From SCGC-AG-212-J23 sp036406675 (GTDB taxonomy: Bacteria > Pseudomonadota > Gammaproteobacteria > Burkholderiales > SG8-39): a stretch of DNA of 64,000 nt. The notes beneath the pieces are model-generated. The model saw only the letters and a program-made list of their open reading frames with translations. It had not been told where the DNA came from and made no database searches. Of the stretch, positions 19,651-27,146 are shown one piece after another (position 1 is the first letter of the stretch; each line of letters begins with the position of its first letter). The position numbers were made by a program, and so were the translations under genes. The stretch covers positions 1 through 64,000 of the forward strand of contig DASXAO010000043.1 of assembly GCA_036406675.1 (NCBI GenBank). Reading direction: 5' to 3'.

Positions 19651-20901
19651 CTAGGGTAATACCGCGGTGAGGTCGATCTCGATGCGGCAGCCGGGCACCA
19701 GCAGCCCGCTTACCTGCACCGTGGTGCGCGGCGGCGGCGAGGGGAAGAACTCCTTCCACACCTGGTCGAAGTAGTAGAAGTCGCCGAGGTCGGTCAGGAA
19801 GACCTGCGACTTGACCACGTCCTTGAGGTCGCAGCCCGCGGCGTGGAAGACGCTGCGCAGAACCTCGAGCACGTAGCGCGTCTGCTTCTGGATGTTCGAT
19901 CCGTAATAGGGGAACGCGGGGTCCTGCCGCGCCTCCGGGGGAACACCGGTCTTGTAGTCGGAGGCGATCTGGCCGGCCGCGTATAGCGTATCGCCGGCAA
20001 CGATGCCCTGGCAGTAATGGGCCATCGGGGTCGGGGTCTTCGATCCGGTGACCACGCGGCGCGGGATCTTCGATTGAACCGCCCATAGATCGATCTCGAC
20101 CTTGCAGCCAGGGACGAGGAGCTTGCTGACCTGAACCGTGGTGCGCGGCGGCGGCGTAGGGAAGAACTCCTTCCATACCTGGTCGAAGTAATGGAAGTCG
20201 TTGAGGTCGGTGAGGAAGACCTGCGACTTCACCACGTCCTTGAAGCTGCAGTCCCCGGCTTCGAACACGCTACGCAGGTTCTCGAGCACATAGCGCGCCT
20301 GCTTCTGGATGTTCGACCCGTAATAGGGGAACGCGGGATCCTGCCGCGCCTCGGCTGGCACGCCGGTCCGGTAGTCGGAAGCGATCTGGCCGGCCGCGTA
20401 CAGCGTCTCGCCGGCGAGAATGCCCTGGCAGTAGTGAGCCATGGGCGTCGGCGTCGCTTTGCCTTTGAGGACTTCCCGCCTTGTTCTTGGTTGAACGGCC
20501 CAAAGATCGATTTCAACTTTGCAGCCTGGCACGAGCAGGCCGCTCACCTGGACCGTCGTGCGCGGCGGCGGCGAGGGGAAGAGCTCCTTCCAGATCTGGT
20601 CGAAGTGGTAGAAGTCGTCGAGGTCGGTGAGGAACACCTGCGACTTCACCACGTCCTGCAGGTCGCATCCTCCGGCCTGCAGCACTTTCCGCAGGTTCCC
20701 GAGGATGTAGCGCGCCTGCTTCTGGATGTCCGAGCCGTAATAGGGAAACGCCGGATCCTGGCGCGCTTCCGGCGGCACGCCGGTCTTGTAGTCGGAGGCG
20801 ATCTGGCCGGCGGCGTACAGCGTCTCCCCCGCGAGTACGCCCTCGCAGTAGTGCGCCATCGGCGCCGGCGTGCCGGACCCCTTGATCACCTCGCGTACCA
20901 T
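19651..20901 (-). CDS. Triple-Rid protein: three fused RidA/YjgF-like domains
   Basis: 416 residues made of three tandem Rid domains with an exact 139-residue period (1-139, 140-278, 279-416), about 80% identical to each other by eye. Rid proteins are normally about 130 residues and form homotrimers whose active sites lie between subunits; they hydrolyse enamine/imine intermediates. Each repeat keeps the substrate-binding Arg (114, 253, 392, in PPPRTTVQV) and the Glu of the VEID/IEID motif (130, 269, 408), equivalent to Arg105 and Glu120 of E. coli RidA. One chain could thus form a covalent trimer with three competent sites. It forms an operon with the downstream alpha/beta hydrolase and is divergent from an amidase operon with only 41 bases between. 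Confidence 0.92.
   Translation of the reverse strand: MVREVIKGSGTPAPMAHYCEGVLAGETLYAAGQIASDYKTGVPPEARQDPAFPYYGSDIQKQARYILGNLRKVLQAGGCDLQDVVKSQVFLTDLDDFYHFDQIWKELFPSPPPRTTVQVSGLLVPGCKVEIDLWAVQPRTRREVLKGKATPTPMAHYCQGILAGETLYAAGQIASDYRTGVPAEARQDPAFPYYGSNIQKQARYVLENLRSVFEAGDCSFKDVVKSQVFLTDLNDFHYFDQVWKEFFPTPPPRTTVQVSKLLVPGCKVEIDLWAVQSKIPRRVVTGSKTPTPMAHYCQGIVAGDTLYAAGQIASDYKTGVPPEARQDPAFPYYGSNIQKQTRYVLEVLRSVFHAAGCDLKDVVKSQVFLTDLGDFYYFDQVWKEFFPSPPPRTTVQVSGLLVPGCRIEIDLTAVLP
19654..20067 (-). repeat. Rid repeat 3
   Basis: Residues 279-416. PMAHYC begins at 292, Arg is 392, Glu is 408. The C-terminus (DLTAVLP) differs from the DLWAVQ joint of the first two copies, consistent with it being the chain end. 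Confidence 0.9.
20068..20484 (-). repeat. Rid repeat 2
   Basis: Residues 140-278. PMAHYC begins at 153, Arg is 253, Glu is 269. It differs from repeat 1 at about 22 of 125 aligned positions from PMAHYC onward. Confidence 0.9.
20485..20901 (-). repeat. Rid repeat 1
   Basis: Residues 1-139 of the triple-Rid protein. PMAHYC begins at residue 14, the active-site Arg is 114 and Glu is 130. In the gene, the 417-base unit recurs in phase as copies 2 and 3. Confidence 0.9.
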
Positions 20902-20912
20902 GTGCGTCGAGA

Positions 20913-20923
20913 CTTATCATAAG
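20913..20923. promoter_or_regulatory. Palindromic -10-like element in a 41-base divergent gap
   Basis: CTTATCATAAG is a palindrome about its central base. It reads as a -10-like box in both directions (TATCAT on plus, TATGAT on minus, each one mismatch from TATAAT) between the triple-Rid start at 20901 and the AtzG-like start at 20943. Use as a shared promoter or operator is inference. Confidence 0.35.
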
Positions 20924-20942
20924 GCGGGAGGGCCATAAAGCG

Positions 20943-21146
20943 ATGACGGCGAAACAATGGAGCGGCGCCGCGATCGAGGAGGCGCTCGCGGCACAGGGAA
21001 TCGCGCTCGCGCCCGGGCGTGCCGAGCGCATAGCGCGGGCGCAGGAGGCCCTGCTCGGCGCGTCGGCGGCCGATCCGCTGCTCGCCACGCTCGAGTTCCA
21101 GGCCGACCCTTCGGGCTTTCTCCTCGCGCTGAGGAAGCAGGCGTGA
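20943..21146 (+). CDS. AtzG/GatC-like small amidase partner (DUF4089-like)
   Basis: 67 residues, ATG after GGGAGGGCC. A helical pattern WSGAAIEEALAAQGIALAPGRAERIARAQEAL resembles the small DUF4089/AtzG proteins that pair with amidases such as AtzE, and more distantly GatC. The C-terminal end differs from the usual family ending. Its stop overlaps the amidase GTG start by four bases (GTGA), which supports a subunit relationship. Family assignment is by pattern and context only. Confidence 0.6.
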   Translation: MTAKQWSGAAIEEALAAQGIALAPGRAERIARAQEALLGASAADPLLATLEFQADPSGFLLALRKQA

Positions 21147-22450
21147 GCGACCCGGCGCTTCTTTCGCTTGCGCAGGCGCGCGAGGTCCCTCCCCGCGAGC
21201 TGGTGCAGGCCTGCCGCGCCCGCATCGCGGAGTGGCAGCCGCGCCTCAACGCCTTCGTCGAGATGGAAGAGAGCCGGACGATCGGCGTTCCGCTCGCGCA
21301 CAAGGACATGTTCTACCGCGCGGGCCGGGAAGCGGCCTGCGGCTCGAAGATCCTGCGCGGCTGGATCCCGGGCGAGACCTCGGCGGCGCTGGAGCGCCTC
21401 GACGCCGCGGGCTTCGCCGACCTGGGCCGGCTCAACATGTCCGAGTTTGCCTACGGGCCCACGGGCCACAACGACCACTTCGGCGACTGCCGCAATCCGT
21501 GGAACCCGGATTGCATTACCGGCGGCTCTTCCAGCGGCTCGGGCGCCGCGGTGGCGGCGCGGCTCGTGTTCGGCGCGCTCGGCTCGGACACCGGCGGCTC
21601 GGTGCGGCTGCCTGCGGCGGCCTGCGGCATCACGGGCCTGAAGACCACCTGGGGCCGGGTGTCGCGCCATGGCGCGATGCCGCTTTCGCCTTCGCTCGAC
21701 ACCGTCGGCCCGCTCGCGCGCAGCGCAGAGGATTGCGCCATCCTGCTCCAGGCGATCGCGGGCTTCGACGCCAGGGATCCGCAGAGCTCGCGCGAGGCGG
21801 TGGACGACTATTTGCAAGATCAACGCAAGATTCGAATCGCGATCTCGTCCGCCTGGATCGAACGCAACGCCGAACCGGAAGTCGCCGCCGCGGTGCTCGC
21901 GGCCGTGAAGACACTCGAGCGCAATCCGATCGAAGTCGAGCCCCCCGACTACGACACGCTTTCGGCGCATTGCCTGGTTGTGATGCAGGCGGAGGCGTCG
22001 GCGCAGCACGCGAGGTGGATGCGCGAGCGTCCAGGCGACTACGCCTCGTCGGTGCGCGCGCGCCTCGAATCCGGCTATGCCATTCCGGCAAGCCAGTATC
22101 TGGAGGTGCTGCGCCTGCGCCGCGCCGCGCTCGAGCGCTTCTGCGCGCGGACGCTCGGTGCCGCCGACGTCTACGCGCTGCCCGGCATCGCGATCCGGGT
22201 CCCGACGCGCGAGGAGACCGGGCCCAAAGGCGGCGAGCGCATGCCGCGCCTGCTAGCGGACCTCACCCGCCTCACCCGCTGGGTCAACTATCTCGGCGTG
22301 CCGGCGCTGGCTGTCCCGTGCGGCTTCGATACGCGCGGCCTGCCGCTCTCGCTGCAGCTCGTCGGCCGGCCTTTCGCGGAGGCCGCCTTGCTCGCCGCGG
22401 GGCGCGCCTACCAGCGCGCGACCGACTGGCACCGCCGAGCGCCCGCCTGA
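21143..22450 (+). CDS. Amidase (amidase-signature family)
   Basis: 435 residues, GTG start in the GTGA overlap. The Ser-cisSer-Lys triad is visible: Lys54 in PLAHKDMF, a cis-Ser in GGSSSGSG (129-133), and nucleophile Ser153 in SDTGGSVRLPA. The family hydrolyses amides, including AtzE-type carboxybiuret chemistry and Glu-tRNA amidation (GatA). With the upstream AtzG-like gene and the divergent triple-Rid gene it suggests amide or N-heterocycle breakdown (inference). The stop overlaps the DUF488 start (TGATG). Confidence 0.92.
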   Translation: MSDPALLSLAQAREVPPRELVQACRARIAEWQPRLNAFVEMEESRTIGVPLAHKDMFYRAGREAACGSKILRGWIPGETSAALERLDAAGFADLGRLNMSEFAYGPTGHNDHFGDCRNPWNPDCITGGSSSGSGAAVAARLVFGALGSDTGGSVRLPAAACGITGLKTTWGRVSRHGAMPLSPSLDTVGPLARSAEDCAILLQAIAGFDARDPQSSREAVDDYLQDQRKIRIAISSAWIERNAEPEVAAAVLAAVKTLERNPIEVEPPDYDTLSAHCLVVMQAEASAQHARWMRERPGDYASSVRARLESGYAIPASQYLEVLRLRRAALERFCARTLGAADVYALPGIAIRVPTREETGPKGGERMPRLLADLTRLTRWVNYLGVPALAVPCGFDTRGLPLSLQLVGRPFAEAALLAAGRAYQRATDWHRRAPA

Positions 22451-22839
22451 TGGCCGTTCGCGTCGTGCGCCTGGGCACGCCGAGGACGCCGGGCGAAGGT
22501 CCCCGCCTGGGCACGGTCCGGCGCCCGCCGCGCGGGGTGAAGAAGGCGGACTTCGCCCGGCACGACTTCTACGACACTTGGCTGCCGGTGCTCTCGCCGA
22601 GCCAGGCGCTCGTCAGCTCGGCGCAGTCGACCGACTGGACCGACGCGCGCTGGGCGAAGTTCGAGCGCGGCTATCGCGACGAGATGCGCCGGCCGGTGCC
22701 GAGGCAGCTCATCGCTCTTCTTGCGCAGATGTCGCGCCACGTGAATTTCTCCGTCGGCTGCTACTGCGAGCGCGAGGACCGCTGCCACCGATCCATCCTC
22801 GCAGCGCTGCTGAAAGAAGAAGGAGCGAAATTCACCTGA
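22450..22839 (+). CDS. DUF488 family protein
   Basis: 129 residues from the ATG that overlaps the amidase stop. Matches the DUF488 pattern: RLGTPRTPGEGPRLGTVRRPPRG at the N-terminus, and a C-terminal GCYCEREDRCHRSIL motif in which Cys and His residues are conserved. No enzymatic activity is established for the family. Translational coupling with the amidase suggests a related role here. A palindromic dispersed repeat follows the stop by four bases. Confidence 0.82.
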   Translation: MAVRVVRLGTPRTPGEGPRLGTVRRPPRGVKKADFARHDFYDTWLPVLSPSQALVSSAQSTDWTDARWAKFERGYRDEMRRPVPRQLIALLAQMSRHVNFSVGCYCEREDRCHRSILAALLKEEGAKFT

Positions 22840-22842
22840 AAA

Positions 22843-22863
22843 CAGGGACAGTCCCTATTTTTT
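22843..22863. repeat. Palindromic dispersed repeat CAGGGACAGTCCCT
   Basis: AGGGACAGTCCCT is a perfect palindrome about its central A and is followed by a T-rich run. It is related to the other CAGGGAC repeats in the window and sits between the DUF488 stop and the methyltransferase start. Confidence 0.5.
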
Positions 22864-22866
22864 CTC

Positions 22867-23391
22867 ATGCTTTCGACTGAAACGCCATCGGACTGGGTGC
22901 TGCGCTGGGCGGGGCTCGTCGAGCGCGGGCCGGTTCTCGACGTGGCGTGCGGTGCCGGGCGCCACGCCATCTTCTTTGCGGAGCGCGGCTTCGAGGTGTA
23001 CGCGGTCGACCGGGACGACCAGGTGCTTCCCGGCTCGATCCGTTTCGTGAAAGCGGACCTGGAAGACGGCAGTCCCTGGCCGTGGCCGGGAAAGCGCTTC
23101 GCCGCGATCGTGGTTACAAATTATCTTCACCGGCCACTTTTCCCTCGCCTCGTCGAGAGCCTGGAGCCGGGCGCGGTGCTCATCTACGAGACATTCATGC
23201 TGGGCAACGAGCGCTACGGGCGGCCGTCGAATCCGAACTTCCTGCTGCGGCCGGGGGAGCTGCTCGAGGCATTTGCCACGCTCGGCGTCGTGGCGTTCGA
23301 GCAGGGAACGGTCGAGCGGCCGAAGAAGGCGGCGCTGCAGCGCATCTGCGTCATCCGGGAACCGGCCGGAAGCGTTAGAATCCTCGCATGA
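22867..23391 (+). CDS. Class I SAM-dependent methyltransferase (TehB-like)
   Basis: 174 residues. SAM-binding motif I VLDVACGAGRHAIFFAERGF near residue 25, an acidic residue ending strand 2 (VYAVDRD), and motif IV-like AAIVVTNYLHRPLF. The size fits the TehB/methyltransferase-25 class; the substrate is unknown. It is not BioC, as it lacks that family's longer C-terminal region. The stop overlaps the dapA start (ATGA). Confidence 0.88.
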   Translation: MLSTETPSDWVLRWAGLVERGPVLDVACGAGRHAIFFAERGFEVYAVDRDDQVLPGSIRFVKADLEDGSPWPWPGKRFAAIVVTNYLHRPLFPRLVESLEPGAVLIYETFMLGNERYGRPSNPNFLLRPGELLEAFATLGVVAFEQGTVERPKKAALQRICVIREPAGSVRILA

Positions 23392-24308
23392 TTACCGGAA
23401 GCCTGGTCGCCATCGTCACCCCGATGAAGTCGGGGGGAGAGCAGGACGGACACCTCGACTTCGGAGCCTTCAGAAGGCTGATCGACTGGCATGTCGAGGA
23501 GGGTACCGACGGCATCGTGGTGGTGGGCACCACCGGCGAGTCGCCGACGGTCAACGTCGACGAGCACAAGGAGCTGATCCGGGTCGCGGTCCAGCATTCG
23601 CGCGGGCGCATCCCGATCATCGCCGGCACCGGCGGCAATTCCACCGCCGAGGCGATCGAGCTGACCGAGTCGGCGAAGAAGAACGGCGCGACCGCCTGCC
23701 TCTCCGTGGTGCCGTACTACAACAAGCCCACGCAGGAAGGCCTGTACCGGCATTTCAGGAAGATCGCCGAAAGCGTCGAGCTTCCGATGATCGTCTACAA
23801 CGTGCCCGGGCGCACCGTCGCCGACCTGCAGAACGATACGGTGCTGCGCCTCGCCCAGGTGCCCGGAATCATCGGCATCAAGGACGCCACCGCCAACATC
23901 GAGCGGGGCACCGACCTCATCAAGCGGCTGCCGCGCAACTTCGCCATCTACAGCGGCGAGGACGCCACCGCGCTCGCGCTCATCCTGCTCGGCGGCCATG
24001 GCGTGATCTCGGTCACCGCCAACGTGGCGCCGAAGCTGATGCACCAGATGTGCGCCGCCGCGCTGGTCGGCGACGTGAAACGCGCCCGCGACATCAACCT
24101 GCGGCTGCTGCCGCTGCACCAGCGGCTCTTCGTCGAGGCGAATCCGATTCCGGTCAAGTGGGCGCTGGCCGAGATGGGCCTCTCCGAGTACGGCCTGCGC
24201 CTGCCGCTTTCGCCGCTGTCGGAAAGGTTCCACCAGACCGTGCGCGAGGCCTTGCACGAGGCCGGAATCACGCTTCCCGGCCTGCGGGTCGTGGAAGGAC
24301 GCGCATAG
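23388..24308 (+). CDS. dapA: 4-hydroxy-tetrahydrodipicolinate synthase DapA
   Basis: 306 residues, full length. It condenses pyruvate with aspartate semialdehyde in lysine and diaminopimelate biosynthesis in the cytoplasm. TIM-barrel signatures: GTTGESPT near residue 47-54, VVPYYNKPTQEG, active Tyr137 in VYNVPGR and Schiff-base Lys165 in IGIKDAT. Followed 23 bases later by bamC, an arrangement known from beta- and gammaproteobacteria. Confidence 0.97.
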   Translation: MITGSLVAIVTPMKSGGEQDGHLDFGAFRRLIDWHVEEGTDGIVVVGTTGESPTVNVDEHKELIRVAVQHSRGRIPIIAGTGGNSTAEAIELTESAKKNGATACLSVVPYYNKPTQEGLYRHFRKIAESVELPMIVYNVPGRTVADLQNDTVLRLAQVPGIIGIKDATANIERGTDLIKRLPRNFAIYSGEDATALALILLGGHGVISVTANVAPKLMHQMCAAALVGDVKRARDINLRLLPLHQRLFVEANPIPVKWALAEMGLSEYGLRLPLSPLSERFHQTVREALHEAGITLPGLRVVEGRA

Positions 24309-24331
24309 CGTGGGCAGGGGCCGCGCCTAGG

Positions 24332-25459
24332 ATGCGCCGGCTCGCCGTCGTCGCCGCGCTCGCCCTCGCGGGCTGCAGCAGTACCTCGGTATTCGACAGC
24401 AGCGTCGACTACAAGACGGCGTCGCAGCTGCCGCCGCTCGAGGTGCCGCCCGACCTGACCGCGCCGCAGCGCGACGGCCGCTTCCAGCTGCCCGAGCAGA
24501 AGGCGGCGACGGCCTCGAGCTACCAGCAGGAGCGCAAGGAGCAGGGACGCACCGGCGCCACCGGCGTGCTTCCGCAGGTGGACAACGTCCGCCTCGAGCG
24601 CCTGGGCGCCGAGCGCTGGCTGGTGGTGCAGGAGCCGCCCGACAAGGTGTGGTCGACGGTGCGCGAGTTCTGGCTGGAGCGCGGCTTCCTGATCAAGCAG
24701 GAATCGCCCGAGGCGGGCGTGATGGAGACCGACTGGGCCGAGAACCGCGCCAACCTGCCGCAGGACGGCATCCGCGGACTGCTCGGGCGCTTCGCCGACA
24801 GCGTCTACTCGACCTCCGAGCGCGACAAGTTCCGCACGCGCCTCGAGCGCACGCCCGACGGCAACGGCACCGAGGTCTACATCAGCCATCGCGGCATGCA
24901 GGAGGTCTACACGATCGGCCAGGACCGCGGCCAAGGCCAGACCGGCCAGACCTATTGGCAGCCGCGGCCGAGCGACCCGGGCCTCGAGGCCGAGTTCCTG
25001 CGCCGCCTGATGGTGCGCCTGGGGTCGACCGAGGAGCGCGCCACGCTCGCCGCAGCCACCGCGCCTTCGCCCAACCGCGCCGAGATCGTGAAGTCGAGCG
25101 ACGGGACGCAGGCGCTGCAGGTGAACGAGCCGTTCGACCGCGCGTGGCGGCGCGTGGGACTCGCGCTCGACCGCGTCGGCTTCACGGTCGAGGACCGCGA
25201 CCGCCAGAACGGCCTCTACTTCGTGCGCTACGCCGATCCCGAGAGCGAGATGGCGCAGAAGAACAACGAGAAGGGCCTGTTCTCCCGCATCTTCGGCTCG
25301 AGCGACTCGAAAGTGAAGGCCGAGCAATACCGCGTGCAGGTGCGGCCGGAGAAGGAGAAGGAAGCGAGCACGGTGAACGTGCTGAACAAGGAAGGCGGCG
25401 CCGAGACCACGCCCACCGCGCAGCGCATCCTCGTGCTGCTCCACGAGCAGCTGAAATAG
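24332..25459 (+). CDS. bamC: Outer-membrane assembly lipoprotein BamC (NlpB)
   Basis: 375 residues from the ATG at 24332. Signal peptide with lipobox LALAGC (lipidated Cys15), then the conserved unstructured region VDYKTASQLPPLEVPPDLTAP that contacts BamD. Two helix-grip domains follow, near 95-215 (WSTVREFWLERGFLI) and 245-370 (RAWRRVGLALDRVGFTVEDRD). BamC is a non-essential lipoprotein of the BAM complex at the outer membrane. Confidence 0.95.
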   Translation: MRRLAVVAALALAGCSSTSVFDSSVDYKTASQLPPLEVPPDLTAPQRDGRFQLPEQKAATASSYQQERKEQGRTGATGVLPQVDNVRLERLGAERWLVVQEPPDKVWSTVREFWLERGFLIKQESPEAGVMETDWAENRANLPQDGIRGLLGRFADSVYSTSERDKFRTRLERTPDGNGTEVYISHRGMQEVYTIGQDRGQGQTGQTYWQPRPSDPGLEAEFLRRLMVRLGSTEERATLAAATAPSPNRAEIVKSSDGTQALQVNEPFDRAWRRVGLALDRVGFTVEDRDRQNGLYFVRYADPESEMAQKNNEKGLFSRIFGSSDSKVKAEQYRVQVRPEKEKEASTVNVLNKEGGAETTPTAQRILVLLHEQLK

Positions 25460-25461
25460 CG

Positions 25462-26247
25462 TTGCTGCGTTTCGCTTCGCTCGCGAGCGGCAGCCGGGGA
25501 AACTGCCTGGTCGTGGAGGCGGGCGACGCCGCCTCGCTCACCCGCGTGCTCCTCGACTGCGGGCTCAACCTCACGGACTGCGAGCGCCGGCTCGCGCGGC
25601 TGGGCCTCGCGCCGCGCGACATCGACGGCATGCTCGTGACCCACGAGCACGGCGACCACGCCCACGGCGTGTTCGACTTCGCCGCCGCGCACGACATCGT
25701 GGTGTACCTGACCTACGGCACCATGCTCTCGATGAAGGCCGAAGGCAAGGTGATCGAGGGCGTGCGCATGGTGTTCGTCAACGGCAGGCAGAGCGAAGCG
25801 CTCGGCGGCATGCAGGTGATCCCGTTCACCGTGCCGCACGACGCGCGCGAGCCGGTGCAGTTCGTGCTCTCCGACGGCGAGCGCAAGCTCGGGGTGCTGA
25901 CCGACATCGGCGCGCCGACCGCGCATGTCGCGCAGACGCTCTCGGGCCTCGACGCGCTGGTCCTCGAGTGCAACTACGACCGCGACATGCTGTGGAACGG
26001 CGCCTACCCGAAGTGGCTCAAGCAGCGCATCGCCGGCCCGTTCGGTCACCTCGACAACGAGGATTCGGCGCGGCTCGTCGGCGCGCTCGACTGCTCGAGG
26101 CTCAAGCACATCATCGGCGCGCATCTCTCGCAGCAGAACAACCGCCCGGAGATCGTGCGCACGACGCTCGCGCGAGCGCTGAACTGCGAGGAGAGCTGGA
26201 TCGGCCTCGCCACGCAGGACGAGGGCTTCGGCTGGCGCAGCCTGTGA
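25462..26247 (+). CDS. MBL-fold metallo-hydrolase (YycJ/WalJ-like)
   Basis: 261 residues from the TTG at 25462, two bases after bamC. Metallo-beta-lactamase fold: FASLASGSRGNCLVV at the N-terminus and the metal motif THEHGDHAHGV (His61, His63, Asp65, His66). Later ligands appear in VPHDAREP, LTDIG and IIGAHLSQQNN. The YycJ/VicX group is thought to act on nucleic acids or phosphodiesters; the physiological substrate is uncertain. Confidence 0.9.
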   Translation: MLRFASLASGSRGNCLVVEAGDAASLTRVLLDCGLNLTDCERRLARLGLAPRDIDGMLVTHEHGDHAHGVFDFAAAHDIVVYLTYGTMLSMKAEGKVIEGVRMVFVNGRQSEALGGMQVIPFTVPHDAREPVQFVLSDGERKLGVLTDIGAPTAHVAQTLSGLDALVLECNYDRDMLWNGAYPKWLKQRIAGPFGHLDNEDSARLVGALDCSRLKHIIGAHLSQQNNRPEIVRTTLARALNCEESWIGLATQDEGFGWRSL

Positions 26248-26280
26248 TGCGCTGAAAGGCGGGTAAAAAAAGTAGAAAAG

Positions 26281-26316
26281 AAAAGGGGTCAGAGCAGAAT
26301 GGTTCTGACCCCTTTT
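26281..26316. terminator. Inverted repeat GGGGTCAGA/TCTGACCCC, likely bidirectional terminator
   Basis: Arms AAAAGGGGTCAGA (26281-26293) and TCTGACCCCTTTT (26304-26316) are perfectly complementary over 13 bases with a 10-base loop. A and T tracts flank both sides, and it lies between the convergent metallo-hydrolase and lipoprotein genes. It belongs to the GGGGTCAGACCCC class of the dispersed repeat and also occurs in palindromic form at 31804-31823. Confidence 0.7.
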
Positions 26317-26324
26317 CCCGGGCG

Positions 26325-26579
26325 TTACTTCTTCTCGTCCTTCTTTTCTTCCATTGGCGCGGCGGGCGTCGCCGGCGCCGCGGACGAACCGGAGGTCGAC
26401 GGGCTCGCCGACGGCGAGCTGGGCGCGGCGGACGACGACGGCGACGAAGGCGCAGGCGCCGAGGAGGAGGGCGCCGAAGCCGGCGCGCTCGAGCTCGGGG
26501 CCTTCTTGGAAGCCGATTGCTCGCCGCATGCGGCGAGGGCAAGCGCGGCGGCTGCCGCGATCAGCAGGGTCTTGGTCAT
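26325..26579 (-). CDS. Small Ser/Ala/Pro-rich lipoprotein
   Basis: 84 residues from the ATG at 26579, chosen because it opens a lipoprotein signal (ALALAAC, Cys18). The mature part is low-complexity Ser/Ala/Pro sequence ending in a charged EEKKDEKK tail, so it is predicted disordered and tethered in the periplasm. No family recognised. The composition could reflect a spacer or linker role, but nothing in the context supports a specific function. Confidence 0.7.
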   Translation of the reverse strand: MTKTLLIAAAAALALAACGEQSASKKAPSSSAPASAPSSSAPAPSSPSSSAAPSSPSASPSTSGSSAAPATPAAPMEEKKDEKK

Positions 26580-26660
26580 TGCGGGTCCTTGAAGGGTTGG
26601 GGGCGCAATTCTAGGCTGCCCCGCATGAAATTTCATCCCTGGGGACCGCTAGTTCGCCTG

Positions 26661-27146
26661 TCACAGCCCCAGCGTGGTGCCGGAAACCGCCGGGAAAGAG
26701 GCGGACCAGATCTCGTCGAAGCGCGCTCGCATCGCGAGCGCCTCGGTCTCGTCTCCGAGGCCGATGGCGCCGCGCCATCGCGCCGCCACCGGCCGGCGCA
26801 CGTAGTCGATCGAGTCGAGCACCAGGAAGGCGTCCTGCAGCTCGCGGATCTCCTCCTGGGTGCGGTTGATCTGGATCGCGTGGCTGTAGCGCGCGAGCAA
26901 GCTCATCATGCGCGGGCACTGGCGCTGAAGGTGCTGCGGCTCGTGCAGCACCATGTAGAGCCGGCGCGTGCGGCTCGCGCGCAGGAATCCCTCCAGGCGC
27001 GCCAGGCGCGCGGCGTCGTTCAGCCGCAGGCCCGCGCCGTCCGGGTCGAACACGCGCAGCTCCCGGCCCGGGCGCTCGAGCAGGCGATCGACCGCGGCCT
27101 GGAAGCCTTCGCGAGTATCGAAGCTTTCGTACACGGCGTCAGCCAT
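26661..27146 (-). CDS. DUF7931-like protein
   Basis: 161 residues, soluble. The sequence looks like a phospholipase-D-like single domain without its catalytic HKD motif: ELRVFDPDG, RLARLEGFLRASRTRRLYMVLHEP, then a C-terminal FDEIWSASFPAVSGTTLGL conserved in betaproteobacterial homologues (family name recalled from pattern). It overlaps the downstream end of the ribosomal oxygenase gene by 8 bases on the same strand, so the two are coupled. Confidence 0.75.
   Translation of the reverse strand: MADAVYESFDTREGFQAAVDRLLERPGRELRVFDPDGAGLRLNDAARLARLEGFLRASRTRRLYMVLHEPQHLQRQCPRMMSLLARYSHAIQINRTQEEIRELQDAFLVLDSIDYVRRPVAARWRGAIGLGDETEALAMRARFDEIWSASFPAVSGTTLGL

Noticed and set aside
19651..20901. Triple repeat as an assembly duplication
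   Set aside because: The three units differ at about 20% of residues and at many codon positions, too divergent for a recent assembly error.
22867..23391. Methyltransferase as BioC of the biotin pathway
   Set aside because: Too short for BioC, far from bioFAD, and has TehB-like features.
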